Below are positions 33,964 to 41,230 of a stretch of 64,000 nucleotides of DNA, one piece after another. Both the position numbers and the translations under genes were made by a program. A model generated the notes under the pieces. It had not been told where the DNA came from. It saw only the letters and a program-made list of their open reading frames with translations, and searched no databases. Source of the stretch: JAIEPW01 sp964406035 (GTDB lineage Bacteria; Acidobacteriota; Terriglobia; Bryobacterales; Bryobacteraceae). The stretch covers positions 1-64,000 of the forward strand of contig CAYOQB010000003.1 in the NCBI GenBank assembly GCA_964406035.1. Reading direction: 5' to 3'. The first letter of the stretch is position 1, and each line of letters starts with the position of its first letter.

Positions 33964-33973
33964 AGTGTAGAAT
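33964..33973. promoter_or_regulatory. Overlapping divergent -10 elements
   Basis: The 10-base string AGTGTAGAAT carries TACACT on the minus strand (33969-33964), 8 bases before the ATG at 33955. It also carries TAGAAT on the plus strand (33968-33973), 7 bases before the ATG at 33981. The two hexamers share two bases, so both promoters cannot be occupied at once. Confidence 0.5.
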
Positions 33974-33980
33974 CACGATC

Positions 33981-36179
33981 ATGCGAGCGTCGATCTGGAA
34001 AATCGCCATCATCCCGGTTTTGCTTTACTCGGCCACGGAGGGCGGCAAGCAGCCGATCACGATGACGGACCTGCTGAAGATCCGTAACGTCACCGATGTC
34101 GAGGTTGCGCGCGACGGCTCCTTCGCGGTGTACGCGGTGCGTTCGATTCACACTGCGATGAAAAATGGCGAGCCGGAGTACAGCTATCGCTCCAATCTCT
34201 GGTTCATCGATTTGAACGACGCGCAGGCCAAGCCGCTGCAGCTCACCTTCGGGGCTCGCACCGACGGCGCCTTCGCCATCAGCCCTGACGGCAGGCACCT
34301 GGCGTTCGTGAGGCGGGACGACGGGGCCGCGGAGCGCCCGCGCCAGCAGGTCTGGTTGTTGCCGCTCCAATCACCTGGCGAGCCCAAGCCGGTGACTTCC
34401 CTGGAAAACGGCGCGGGCAACCCGGTGTGGCGGCCGGACGGCAAGGCATTGCTGGTTGCCTCCGCGATTCCGGTCTCGAAGATCGAAGGCAAACCGCACT
34501 ACGACCTGGAACGCCCCGGCCGCGAGTGGTTCGATTGGGATCGCGTGAAACCGGGCGAAAAGGACGCCAAGGTAGAGGCGCGGCCCGATGGCGATCGCAA
34601 GGCGATCCGCAACTGGCTGGAGAAGAACGCCTCCAAGGACAACCCCACGGTCATCAACCGCATCAATTTCATCGGCGAACAGGCTCTGACTCCGGAACCC
34701 ACCGTCGCCTCTTTGTTCCTGATTGAACTCGGCGAGGGGAACAAGGCGACGCAGCTCAGCCGCGATTTCTACAGCCGCGGCGCTTATTCATTCTCGCCCG
34801 ATGGCAAGCAGATCGTTTACAGCTCGACACCCCCGGTTACCACTCACCCGGACCGGCTGCGCCGCGCCTCTATCTGGATGATGAGCGCCGACGGAAGCGG
34901 CGCCCGCACCGTGCTGGACAACGAGGCCTGGTCCTACGGACAGCCCCGGTTTTCACCGGACGGCGCGTCGCTGTATTTCACTGCCTCGGAATCCGATCAG
35001 CCGGGGTTCCGTCAGGCGAAGCTCGGGCGCATGAATCTGGCGTCGAAGGAGATCGCCTGGCTGGCGCCGGACTGGAAGTCCGCCGTGGGTCCCTATCAGG
35101 TGGGCAGGGACGGCACGGTCCGGTTCACTTCGAACTGGCAGGGCGGCGAACCCCTGCTGGCGATCGAGAACGGCAGGACGGCAAGCTTGACCCCGGCGCA
35201 AACCGGTGTCGCGGCATTCGACGAGGGCGGCGGAAAAGTGGTCGCGGCGCTGATCAGCGTGCCCAATCCGAACGAGCTCTATCTGATCGGCAAGGACGGC
35301 AGGAGCAGGCAACTCACGGAGTTGAACTCCGGGTGGATCGCCAACAAGCTGATCTCGCTTCCCGAGGAGCGCTGGATCACTCGTTCGGACGGAGTCAAGG
35401 TGCAGTATTGGGTGATGAATCCGGTGAACAGCCAGCCGGGCAAGAAGTATCCCTGGGTGCTGGATATGCACGGCGGTCCCAGCGCGATGTGGGGTCCCGG
35501 CGAGTTCAGCATGTGGCACGAGTTTCAGTTGTTCTGCGCGTGGGGCTACGGCGTGGTGTACTCTAACCCGCGCGGATCGTCCGGGTACGGATATGAGTTT
35601 CAGCGCGCCAACTACAAGAACTGGGGCGAAGGTCCGGCGGGCGACGTGCTCGCCGCGCTGGATGACGCGATGAGCCGGAATCCGATGATCGACCGCGACC
35701 GCCTGTTCCTCACCGGGGGATCGTATGCCGGCTATCTGACGGCATGGATCATCGGCCACGACAATCGCTTCCAGGCCGCCGCCGCGCAACGGGGCGTGTA
35801 CGAGCTGAGCACGTTTTTCGGTGAAGGTAATGCCTTCCGGCTGGTGGAAAACCACTTCGGCGGCTTCCCCTGGGAGCCGGAGTCCAAGAAGCTGCTGGAC
35901 CAGCAGTCTCCGTTTACTTACGTCGACAAGATTCGGACACCGTTCCTGATTCTCCACGGTTCGCAGGATTTCCGGACCGGCGTATCGCAAAGCGAAATGA
36001 TCTACAAAGCGCTGAAGCAACTGGGACGTCCGGTGGAGTATGTGCGTTATCCGAATATCGGTCACGAACAGACGCGTTCCGGACCGCCGCTGGCGCGCAT
36101 GGATCACATGATGCGGATCGTGGAGTTCTTCGAGCGTTACTCGAAGAACGATCGTCCAGCGCCGGTGGAGGCGAAGTGA
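33981..36179 (+). CDS. S9-family (prolyl oligopeptidase/acylaminoacyl-type) peptidase
   Basis: The protein has 732 residues. The N-terminus (IWKIAIIPVLLYSATEGG) looks like a short signal or anchor. A beta-propeller (about 30-440) shows FAISPDGRHLAFV and FSPDGKQIVYS blades. The hydrolase domain has DMHGGPSAMWG, the nucleophile Ser581 in TGGSYAGY, the acid in LHGSQDFRTG and the histidine in NIGHEQTRSG, so the triad is complete. It differs clearly from the S9 peptidase at 6214-8262. It likely degrades oligopeptides. A TAGAAT hexamer ends 7 bases before the ATG. Confidence 0.92.
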   Translation: MRASIWKIAIIPVLLYSATEGGKQPITMTDLLKIRNVTDVEVARDGSFAVYAVRSIHTAMKNGEPEYSYRSNLWFIDLNDAQAKPLQLTFGARTDGAFAISPDGRHLAFVRRDDGAAERPRQQVWLLPLQSPGEPKPVTSLENGAGNPVWRPDGKALLVASAIPVSKIEGKPHYDLERPGREWFDWDRVKPGEKDAKVEARPDGDRKAIRNWLEKNASKDNPTVINRINFIGEQALTPEPTVASLFLIELGEGNKATQLSRDFYSRGAYSFSPDGKQIVYSSTPPVTTHPDRLRRASIWMMSADGSGARTVLDNEAWSYGQPRFSPDGASLYFTASESDQPGFRQAKLGRMNLASKEIAWLAPDWKSAVGPYQVGRDGTVRFTSNWQGGEPLLAIENGRTASLTPAQTGVAAFDEGGGKVVAALISVPNPNELYLIGKDGRSRQLTELNSGWIANKLISLPEERWITRSDGVKVQYWVMNPVNSQPGKKYPWVLDMHGGPSAMWGPGEFSMWHEFQLFCAWGYGVVYSNPRGSSGYGYEFQRANYKNWGEGPAGDVLAALDDAMSRNPMIDRDRLFLTGGSYAGYLTAWIIGHDNRFQAAAAQRGVYELSTFFGEGNAFRLVENHFGGFPWEPESKKLLDQQSPFTYVDKIRTPFLILHGSQDFRTGVSQSEMIYKALKQLGRPVEYVRYPNIGHEQTRSGPPLARMDHMMRIVEFFERYSKNDRPAPVEAK

Positions 36180-36235
36180 CTGCCTGCGGCCATGCCTAAT
36201 GCCTTAGGGGCTGGACGACGATAGACCCTGATAGG

Positions 36236-37108
36236 ATGAGGCCCGCCAAGGAACGCCGCCAGCACCCTCGCAAGAGCATCACGGAAACGCAGCTCCTGCA
36301 CCTGACGGGGGTGGGCTCGCGGCGGCTGACGTTGAAGATCATTGATAGCGGCCCGGATGGTCTCGGCGCGGAACTGATTGAGCCCCTTGGCGTCGGCGCG
36401 ATCCTCACCCTGCACGGTGACCTCTCGGAGAACGGCGTCACGCGCACGTTCCGCGATCAGCGGGTGCGGGTGGTGAGTTGCTCGGAGGTGCGCACCGGCG
36501 TGTATCGCGCCGGGTTTGCCTTCACCGAAGCCCGCGCGCCGAAGCTGGCAACGTCTGCGACTCCGGTGAACGACTACTACGAGGTCCTGCAAGTACATGA
36601 AAAGGCGTCGGCGGACACCATCCACCGTGTCTATCGCATTCTGGCGCAACGTTATCACCCGGATAATCCCGAGACCGGCGACGAAAGCGTTTTTCGCCAG
36701 GTGTTGGAAGCGTATAACGTGCTGAGCGATCCGGAACAGCGTGCCGCCTATGATGTTCAACTGGGATCGTACCAGCGTCACAAATGGAAGATCTTCGACA
36801 AGCCGGAAGCCGCGCGAGGCTTAGACGGCGAAAAAAGCAAGCGCAAGGGCATTCTCTCCCTGCTGTACACCAAGCGCGTGACCGCGCATGAGAACCCGTC
36901 GCTGAACCTGCACGAACTCGAGGACATGCTGTCGGTTCCGCGGGAACATCTCGAGTTCAGCCTGTGGTACCTGCGGGAGCAGGGTTGGATCCAGCGCGCC
37001 GACAACGGCCGGTACGTGATCACGGCCAAGGGTGTGGATCAGGCGGAAGAGAGCGGCGCGTGGGCGCCTCGGCAGGATCACCTGCTCGAAGCCGCCAATG
37101 TTTCGTAG
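36236..37108 (+). CDS. PilZ - J-domain - winged-helix fusion protein
   Basis: The protein has 290 residues. Residues 5-100 look like a PilZ domain: the RRQHPRK head gives an RxxxR-like motif, and IIDSGPDGLGAEL aligns with the DxSxxG region, though the serine is shifted, so c-di-GMP binding is uncertain. Residues 112-175 are a J domain with the essential HPD at 141-143 (RYHPDNPETGD) and the helix RQVLEAYNVLSDPEQRAAYD. Residues about 205-270 form a winged-helix-like module (LEDMLSVPREHLEFSLWYLREQGWIQR). It would recruit an Hsp70 partner to a c-di-GMP-related or DNA-related function. It lies 56 bases after the S9 gene and 106 before the amidase gene. Confidence 0.85.
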   Translation: MRPAKERRQHPRKSITETQLLHLTGVGSRRLTLKIIDSGPDGLGAELIEPLGVGAILTLHGDLSENGVTRTFRDQRVRVVSCSEVRTGVYRAGFAFTEARAPKLATSATPVNDYYEVLQVHEKASADTIHRVYRILAQRYHPDNPETGDESVFRQVLEAYNVLSDPEQRAAYDVQLGSYQRHKWKIFDKPEAARGLDGEKSKRKGILSLLYTKRVTAHENPSLNLHELEDMLSVPREHLEFSLWYLREQGWIQRADNGRYVITAKGVDQAEESGAWAPRQDHLLEAANVS

Positions 37109-37214
37109 CGATCCCTATTTCTTAGGCCGCATTCTCGGGTGGATCTAAGGTTTTTCCGCATACCGCCCGATTCTCCAAGAGAGCTTTGTCTGTCTCGAAA
37201 GACTTCTTGGATAG

Positions 37215-38384
37215 ATGCGACTGCCAGGCCTGATCAACGGGAATCGCAAGCCGCTGGTGGAGTGGCGCGCAAGCCATATCTCCGACCCGGTGGAGCGGCT
37301 GCGCTATCTGCGCATTGCGACGCAGACCGCGCCGCGGCCCAGGCGGCGGCTGCCGGTCCGCCTGCCGCGCGACTGGCGAGCGTATACGCCGCTGATTCTG
37401 CTGGCGTTTTTGTTCATTCCGGGCCCGACGACTTCAGGCTCGGTGACCGTGGACCGGCCGCTCGCGCTGCCGCAAGGCGACGCGCATCCGTGGACGGCGG
37501 GCGTCCCCAACGTCTGGCTGGTGGACAAATCAGCCCTCTTTGAGACCTATTCGAACGGTTTGCGGATCGAAACGCAGTATACCGAGGGGCACCGGGCGCG
37601 GAAGCCGTTTCCCGGATACTCAGGCAACCTGGATCGCCCGGCGGTGCGCTGGCTGTCGGAGCCCCGCGGCATCGTCTTCCACACCACCGAGAGCCTGATC
37701 GTTCCCTTCGAACCGGGACGCACGCGGGAGATGCTGCGCCTGGGTCGGGGTCTTCTAGAATACGTTAAGTCCATACATGCCTATCACTTCGTGATCGACC
37801 GCTTCGGCCGGGTGTTCCGCGTGGTTCCGGAAAGCGATGTCGCCAACCACGCCGGACCGTCGGTGTGGGCGGATCCGGAAAACGCGTATGTGGGTCTGAA
37901 TGAGAGCTTTCTGGGCGTAGCGGTGGAGACGCAAACCGGCGAGGAGCAGACCGCCAGCCCGGGGCAGATCCACTCGTTGCGAATTCTCACCGAGATGCTG
38001 CGCGCCAAGTATAAGATTCCGATGGGGAATTGCGTTACTCATGCACAGGTTTCGGTGAATCCGGGGTTCATGAAGATCGCCTACCACACCGATTGGGCGA
38101 ACCGTTTTCCCTATTTGGAAGTTGGACTTACGGACAACTATGCGCTCGCGCCGGCGAGCGTCGCGGTGTTCGGCTTCGAGTATGACCAGGTTTTTCTGCA
38201 GGTAATGGGCGGCGAGCCCTGGAAGGGACTGTTGCGGGCGCGGGAGCAGGTCCGGCAACAGGCCGCGGCGGCGGGAGTCTCCGTCGCGCGCTACAAATCT
38301 GCTCTCGAGCAGCGCTATCGGAAGTTAGCCGCGGCCCTGGCAAACCCGGCCGCCACAGGAGAAAAAGCACATGCGAACGAATGA
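37215..38384 (+). CDS. Membrane-anchored N-acetylmuramoyl-L-alanine amidase (Amidase_2/PGRP fold)
   Basis: The protein has 389 residues. A basic cytoplasmic tail of about 55 residues precedes one membrane helix at about 56-70 (YTPLILLAFLFIPG). The extracytoplasmic amidase domain (about 150-300) has the zinc ligand His156 in GIVFHTTES, the HAYHFVIDRFGRVFRVV core, NHAG and a further His in CVTHAQVSVNPG (about 276). It would cut the amide between MurNAc and the stem peptide. A C-terminal helical region (about 335-389) is Arg/Ala-rich. Its last 14 bases overlap the actin-like gene, so the two are translationally coupled. GGA lies shortly before the ATG. Confidence 0.87.
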   Translation: MRLPGLINGNRKPLVEWRASHISDPVERLRYLRIATQTAPRPRRRLPVRLPRDWRAYTPLILLAFLFIPGPTTSGSVTVDRPLALPQGDAHPWTAGVPNVWLVDKSALFETYSNGLRIETQYTEGHRARKPFPGYSGNLDRPAVRWLSEPRGIVFHTTESLIVPFEPGRTREMLRLGRGLLEYVKSIHAYHFVIDRFGRVFRVVPESDVANHAGPSVWADPENAYVGLNESFLGVAVETQTGEEQTASPGQIHSLRILTEMLRAKYKIPMGNCVTHAQVSVNPGFMKIAYHTDWANRFPYLEVGLTDNYALAPASVAVFGFEYDQVFLQVMGGEPWKGLLRAREQVRQQAAAAGVSVARYKSALEQRYRKLAAALANPAATGEKAHANE

Positions 38385-39357
38385 GACTGCCTTGGGCCTC
38401 GACGTGGGAACCAGCCGGATCGTGAAAGCGGAGCGCGCCGGCGACGAGTACAAGTACTCGAGCGAATTGAACGCCTTCGTCACCATCCCGTTCTCCAAGA
38501 TTACGGCCGGAGTGCTGGAGCGGGAAGGCATTCCGCACTCCGTCGACAACGGCGAGATCGTGGTGCAGGGCAACGAGAGCGAAAAATTTGCGGACCTGAT
38601 GAACGCCGAGATCCGCAGGACAATGACCTCCGGCGTGCTGGACGCGAGGGAACCGGAGAGCCTGAATCAGATCGGGCGGCTGATCGAGTCCCTGGTGGGC
38701 AAGGGCAAGGGGACGAAGCTGTGCTTCACCGTGCCAGCGGCGCCGCTGGGACATGAGAAGAACCTGACTTATCATGAGGCGACGCTGAAACAGGTGCTCG
38801 GCGACCTGGGTTATCAGGCCAAGGCGATCAACGAAGGCCAGGCAGTGGTGTACGGCGAGCTGGAGTCGACCAACTTCACGGGGATCGGCATCAGTTGCGG
38901 CGGCGGGCTATGCAACGTCTGCGTCTCGTACCTCTCGGTCCCGGTGATGAGCTTCAGCGTGCCCAAGGCCGGCGATTACATCGACAACAGCGCGGCGTCG
39001 ATCACCGGCGAGCGCGCCAACCGCATCCGCATCGAAAAGGAGCAGAGCTTCCATTTCAACGGACACTACGCGGATAAGGTGCACCAGGTGATCAACGTCT
39101 ACTACGACGACATGATCCGCACGCTGGTGACGGGGCTGCGCGAGGCGTTCGCCAACTCGCGCAACCTGCCGAAGATGAACCGGCCCGTGCCAGTGGTGCT
39201 GTCAGGCGGCACGGCGCTGCCCAAGGGTTTCCGGGACCGCTTCGAATCGATCCTGCGGGAGCAGACGTTCCCGGTGCAGATTTCCGAGATCCGGATGGCG
39301 GCGAATCCGCTGCACTCGACGGCGAAGGGCGCGCTGATCGCGGCGCTCAGCGACTAA
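38371..39357 (+). CDS. Actin-like (MreB/ParM-superfamily) ATPase, divergent
   Basis: The protein has 328 residues of the actin/Hsp70 ATPase fold. Phosphate-1 is LGLDVGTSRIVKAE at residues 8-21, phosphate-2 appears as GIGISCGGGLCNV near 171-183 (a DxG-like loop with Cys), and the adenosine motif is VVLSGGTALPKGF near 277-289. It lacks the amphipathic N-terminus and several signature residues of housekeeping MreB, so it is a separate paralogue. The gene starts inside the end of the amidase gene, suggesting a filament that positions or regulates the amidase from the cytoplasm (inference). The substrate filament type is not known. Confidence 0.82.
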   Translation: MRTNETALGLDVGTSRIVKAERAGDEYKYSSELNAFVTIPFSKITAGVLEREGIPHSVDNGEIVVQGNESEKFADLMNAEIRRTMTSGVLDAREPESLNQIGRLIESLVGKGKGTKLCFTVPAAPLGHEKNLTYHEATLKQVLGDLGYQAKAINEGQAVVYGELESTNFTGIGISCGGGLCNVCVSYLSVPVMSFSVPKAGDYIDNSAASITGERANRIRIEKEQSFHFNGHYADKVHQVINVYYDDMIRTLVTGLREAFANSRNLPKMNRPVPVVLSGGTALPKGFRDRFESILREQTFPVQISEIRMAANPLHSTAKGALIAALSD

Positions 39358-39368
39358 GGCCCGCTTGC

Positions 39369-39390
39369 GCGGCGTCCCCGAGGGCGCCGC
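39369..39390. terminator. GC-rich hairpin between convergent genes
   Basis: GCGGCG (39369-39374) pairs with CGCCGC (39385-39390), and an inner CCC/GGG adds three pairs around a CGA loop with one bulged T. It lies between the stops of the actin-like and aminotransferase genes. There is no T-run, so terminator function is tentative. Confidence 0.4.
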
Positions 39391-39391
39391 T

Positions 39392-40576
39392 TCACCGCTT
39401 CCGGGTGCTCATGAAATCGCCCAGCCGCTGCATGGCCTCCTGCAGGATCGGCATCTCGGAGGCGTAGCACAGGCGAATGGAGCCTTCGCCGCCCTCGCCA
39501 AACGCGACTCCGGGCGCGAGACCCACCTGCGTATCCATCAAGACCTGCTTGCAGAACTCGAAGGAATCGCTGACACCCTCCACCCGCGGAAACAGGTAGA
39601 ACGCGCCTTCCGGCTTGGGCACGGTGAGGCCCGGCATCTTCTGCAACTGCGCCAGGCAGAAATCGCGATTCACCTTCAGCTTGGCAAGGAATTCGCGAAT
39701 CGCGGCCTCGCCCCACAGCAGCGCGGTTTCGCCGGCGCGCTGGGTAAAGCTGGGGGCGTGGGATACGATGAACTCGTTCAGCGGCGTGGCCCGCGCGATG
39801 AGATCCGGCCGCGAGACGATCCAGCCGAGCCGCCATCCGGTCATGCACCAGGCTTTGGAAAACGACTGGACCACGATGACCGCGTCCTCCGGCGTGGCCT
39901 TGGTCAGGATGGTGGGAACCGGGTTGCCCAGCGGCTTGCCCTCGGGATAATGGAGCCGCTCATAAACTTCGTCCGCCAGCAGCCAGAGGTGATGGCGGCG
40001 GCAGAAGTCGAGCAGGCGTTCCTGATCGCGCTCAGTGGCCACCCAGCCCAGCGGGTTCGACGGCGAGGTGTACAGCAGCATGCGGGTGCGCGGGGTTACC
40101 GCGCGCTCCAGGGCGTCGAAGTCGATTTCGAATCGCTGGCCGCACAGCGGCTGCGCGATCTGCACCGCCTTGGCGTGGAACATCTGCACGATGGACGAGC
40201 CGTTGGGCCAGGCTGGAGTGAGGATCAGGGCCTCATCACCGGGATCCACCACGCAGCGAATGGATAAGTTCAGCGCCTGCACGCCGGAGGCGGTCACCAC
40301 GATCTGCCGGGCGGGGTCGAGCTCCACCTGGTGCCGCTCCTGGTAATAGCGCGCGAGCGAAGTGCGCAGCGATGGCAATCCGGCGTTTTCTGTGTAGAAG
40401 GTGTAGCCGTCGGCCATGGCCTTCTGCGCGGCGCGCTTGATGTAATCCGGGGTGGGGATGCTCGACTCGCCGAAGTACAGCTTCAGCACACCGGGCATGC
40501 CCATGGCGATCTCGGCCAGTTCGCGGATGCGCGAGTGCGGGATGGCCATCGCGGAGGAGGAGACTTGGGCTGGCAT
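39392..40576 (-). CDS. Class I/II pyridoxal-phosphate aminotransferase
   Basis: The protein has 394 residues of fold-type I. The PLP lysine is in VVQSFSKAWCMTGWRLG, with the cofactor-binding YTSPSNPLGW, LLADEVYERL and the substrate-arginine region GSIRLCYAS. The N-terminal IRELAEIAMGMPGVLKLYFGE is typical of aspartate/aromatic aminotransferase-like enzymes. It likely transfers an amino group between an amino acid and 2-oxoglutarate, with the exact substrate unknown. The ATG has an AAGG site 8-11 bases upstream and a TACACT hexamer (40593-40588) 11 bases upstream. It diverges from the rimP operon promoter. Confidence 0.9.
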   Translation of the reverse strand: MPAQVSSSAMAIPHSRIRELAEIAMGMPGVLKLYFGESSIPTPDYIKRAAQKAMADGYTFYTENAGLPSLRTSLARYYQERHQVELDPARQIVVTASGVQALNLSIRCVVDPGDEALILTPAWPNGSSIVQMFHAKAVQIAQPLCGQRFEIDFDALERAVTPRTRMLLYTSPSNPLGWVATERDQERLLDFCRRHHLWLLADEVYERLHYPEGKPLGNPVPTILTKATPEDAVIVVQSFSKAWCMTGWRLGWIVSRPDLIARATPLNEFIVSHAPSFTQRAGETALLWGEAAIREFLAKLKVNRDFCLAQLQKMPGLTVPKPEGAFYLFPRVEGVSDSFEFCKQVLMDTQVGLAPGVAFGEGGEGSIRLCYASEMPILQEAMQRLGDFMSTRKR

Positions 40577-40587
40577 GGCGAACCTTC

Positions 40588-40593
40588 AGTGTA
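40588..40593 (-). promoter_or_regulatory. -10-like hexamer TACACT before aminotransferase gene
   Basis: TACACT on the minus strand ends 11 bases before the ATG. The context CTACACTGAAGG is identical to that before the gene starting at 33955. Confidence 0.45.
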
Positions 40594-40628
40594 GCGAAGA
40601 GCGGGATTGGAATACTCCGCGGCATCTA

Positions 40629-40659
40629 TTGCGGCGGGACCCCGCGCTGAGCGTATAAT
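40629..40659 (+). promoter_or_regulatory. Promoter of the rimP-nusA-infB operon
   Basis: A perfect -10 TATAAT (40654-40659) is preceded, 19 bases upstream, by TTGCGG (40629-40634) as a weak -35. The predicted start near 40666 gives a leader of about 50 bases that contains the hairpin at 40679-40696. Confidence 0.65.
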
Positions 40660-40678
40660 GAAAGGGTCGAACAGAACC

Positions 40679-40701
40679 AGTGGGCGAAAGCCCACTTTTT
40701 T
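40679..40701 (+). promoter_or_regulatory. Hairpin with U-tract in the rimP leader (attenuator-like)
   Basis: AGTGGGC pairs with GCCCACT (7 bp) around a GAAA tetraloop at 40686-40689, followed directly by TTTTTT (40696-40701). This is an intrinsic terminator placed 16 bases before the rimP ATG and after the promoter. It would therefore stop most transcripts unless antiterminated. NusA, encoded two genes on, promotes pausing at such hairpins, so autoregulation is plausible. Confidence 0.75.
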
Positions 40702-40717
40702 ATTCTGGGGCGAAGAA

Positions 40718-41194
40718 ATGCCGGGAACGGACAAGAGCACGATCTTGAACAAAATACAAGAGATCGCTGACCGGTCTGCCGCGCGCGAGGGGCTCGAAGT
40801 GGTGGAACTGGAGCTGCTTGGCGGGGGCAACAGCCGTCTTCTGCGCATTTATATCGACAAGCCGGGCGGAGTGACCCACGGCGACTGCGAGCTGATGTCG
40901 CAACAGATCGGCACCGTTTTGGATGTCGAGGACGTCATACCAGGTGGGAGCTATACGCTGGAAGTGAGTTCCCCTGGAGTGGAGCGCAAGCTCAGCCGCG
41001 CCAGTGACTTCGAGCGGTTCGCCGGGCAGAAGGCCAAGGTTGTGCTGAAGGAGCCGGTGGAGAACCAGAAGCACTGGGAAGGGGTTCTCCTGGGCATTCA
41101 GGACGGCGTGATCGCGATCGAGCCGCGGCAGGGACAGGTGGTTCACGTGCCCCTCGATCAGGTCCGCAGGGCCAATCTGAAGTTCGACTGGTAA
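40718..41194 (+). CDS. rimP: Ribosome maturation factor RimP
   Basis: The protein has 158 residues from ATG 40718. The longer open frame from 40607 would cross the promoter and terminator hairpin and is rejected. RimP features are VVELELLGGGNSRLLRIYIDKPGGVTHGDCELMSQQIG (about 30-66, described by position) and the nearly invariant YTLEVSSPGVERKL, followed by a C-terminal SH3-like domain (VVLKEPVENQKHWEGVLLG). It helps assemble the 30S subunit. It is first in the operon with nusA 36 bases downstream. Confidence 0.95.
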   Translation: MPGTDKSTILNKIQEIADRSAAREGLEVVELELLGGGNSRLLRIYIDKPGGVTHGDCELMSQQIGTVLDVEDVIPGGSYTLEVSSPGVERKLSRASDFERFAGQKAKVVLKEPVENQKHWEGVLLGIQDGVIAIEPRQGQVVHVPLDQVRRANLKFDW

Positions 41195-41230
41195 GTTTTC
41201 CGGAATTCATCCGACGAAGAGGTACAGATT

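Noticed and set aside
40607..40717. Upstream start for rimP giving 195 residues
   Set aside because: That frame would cross the TATAAT promoter and the terminator hairpin, and the added residues are not part of RimP.
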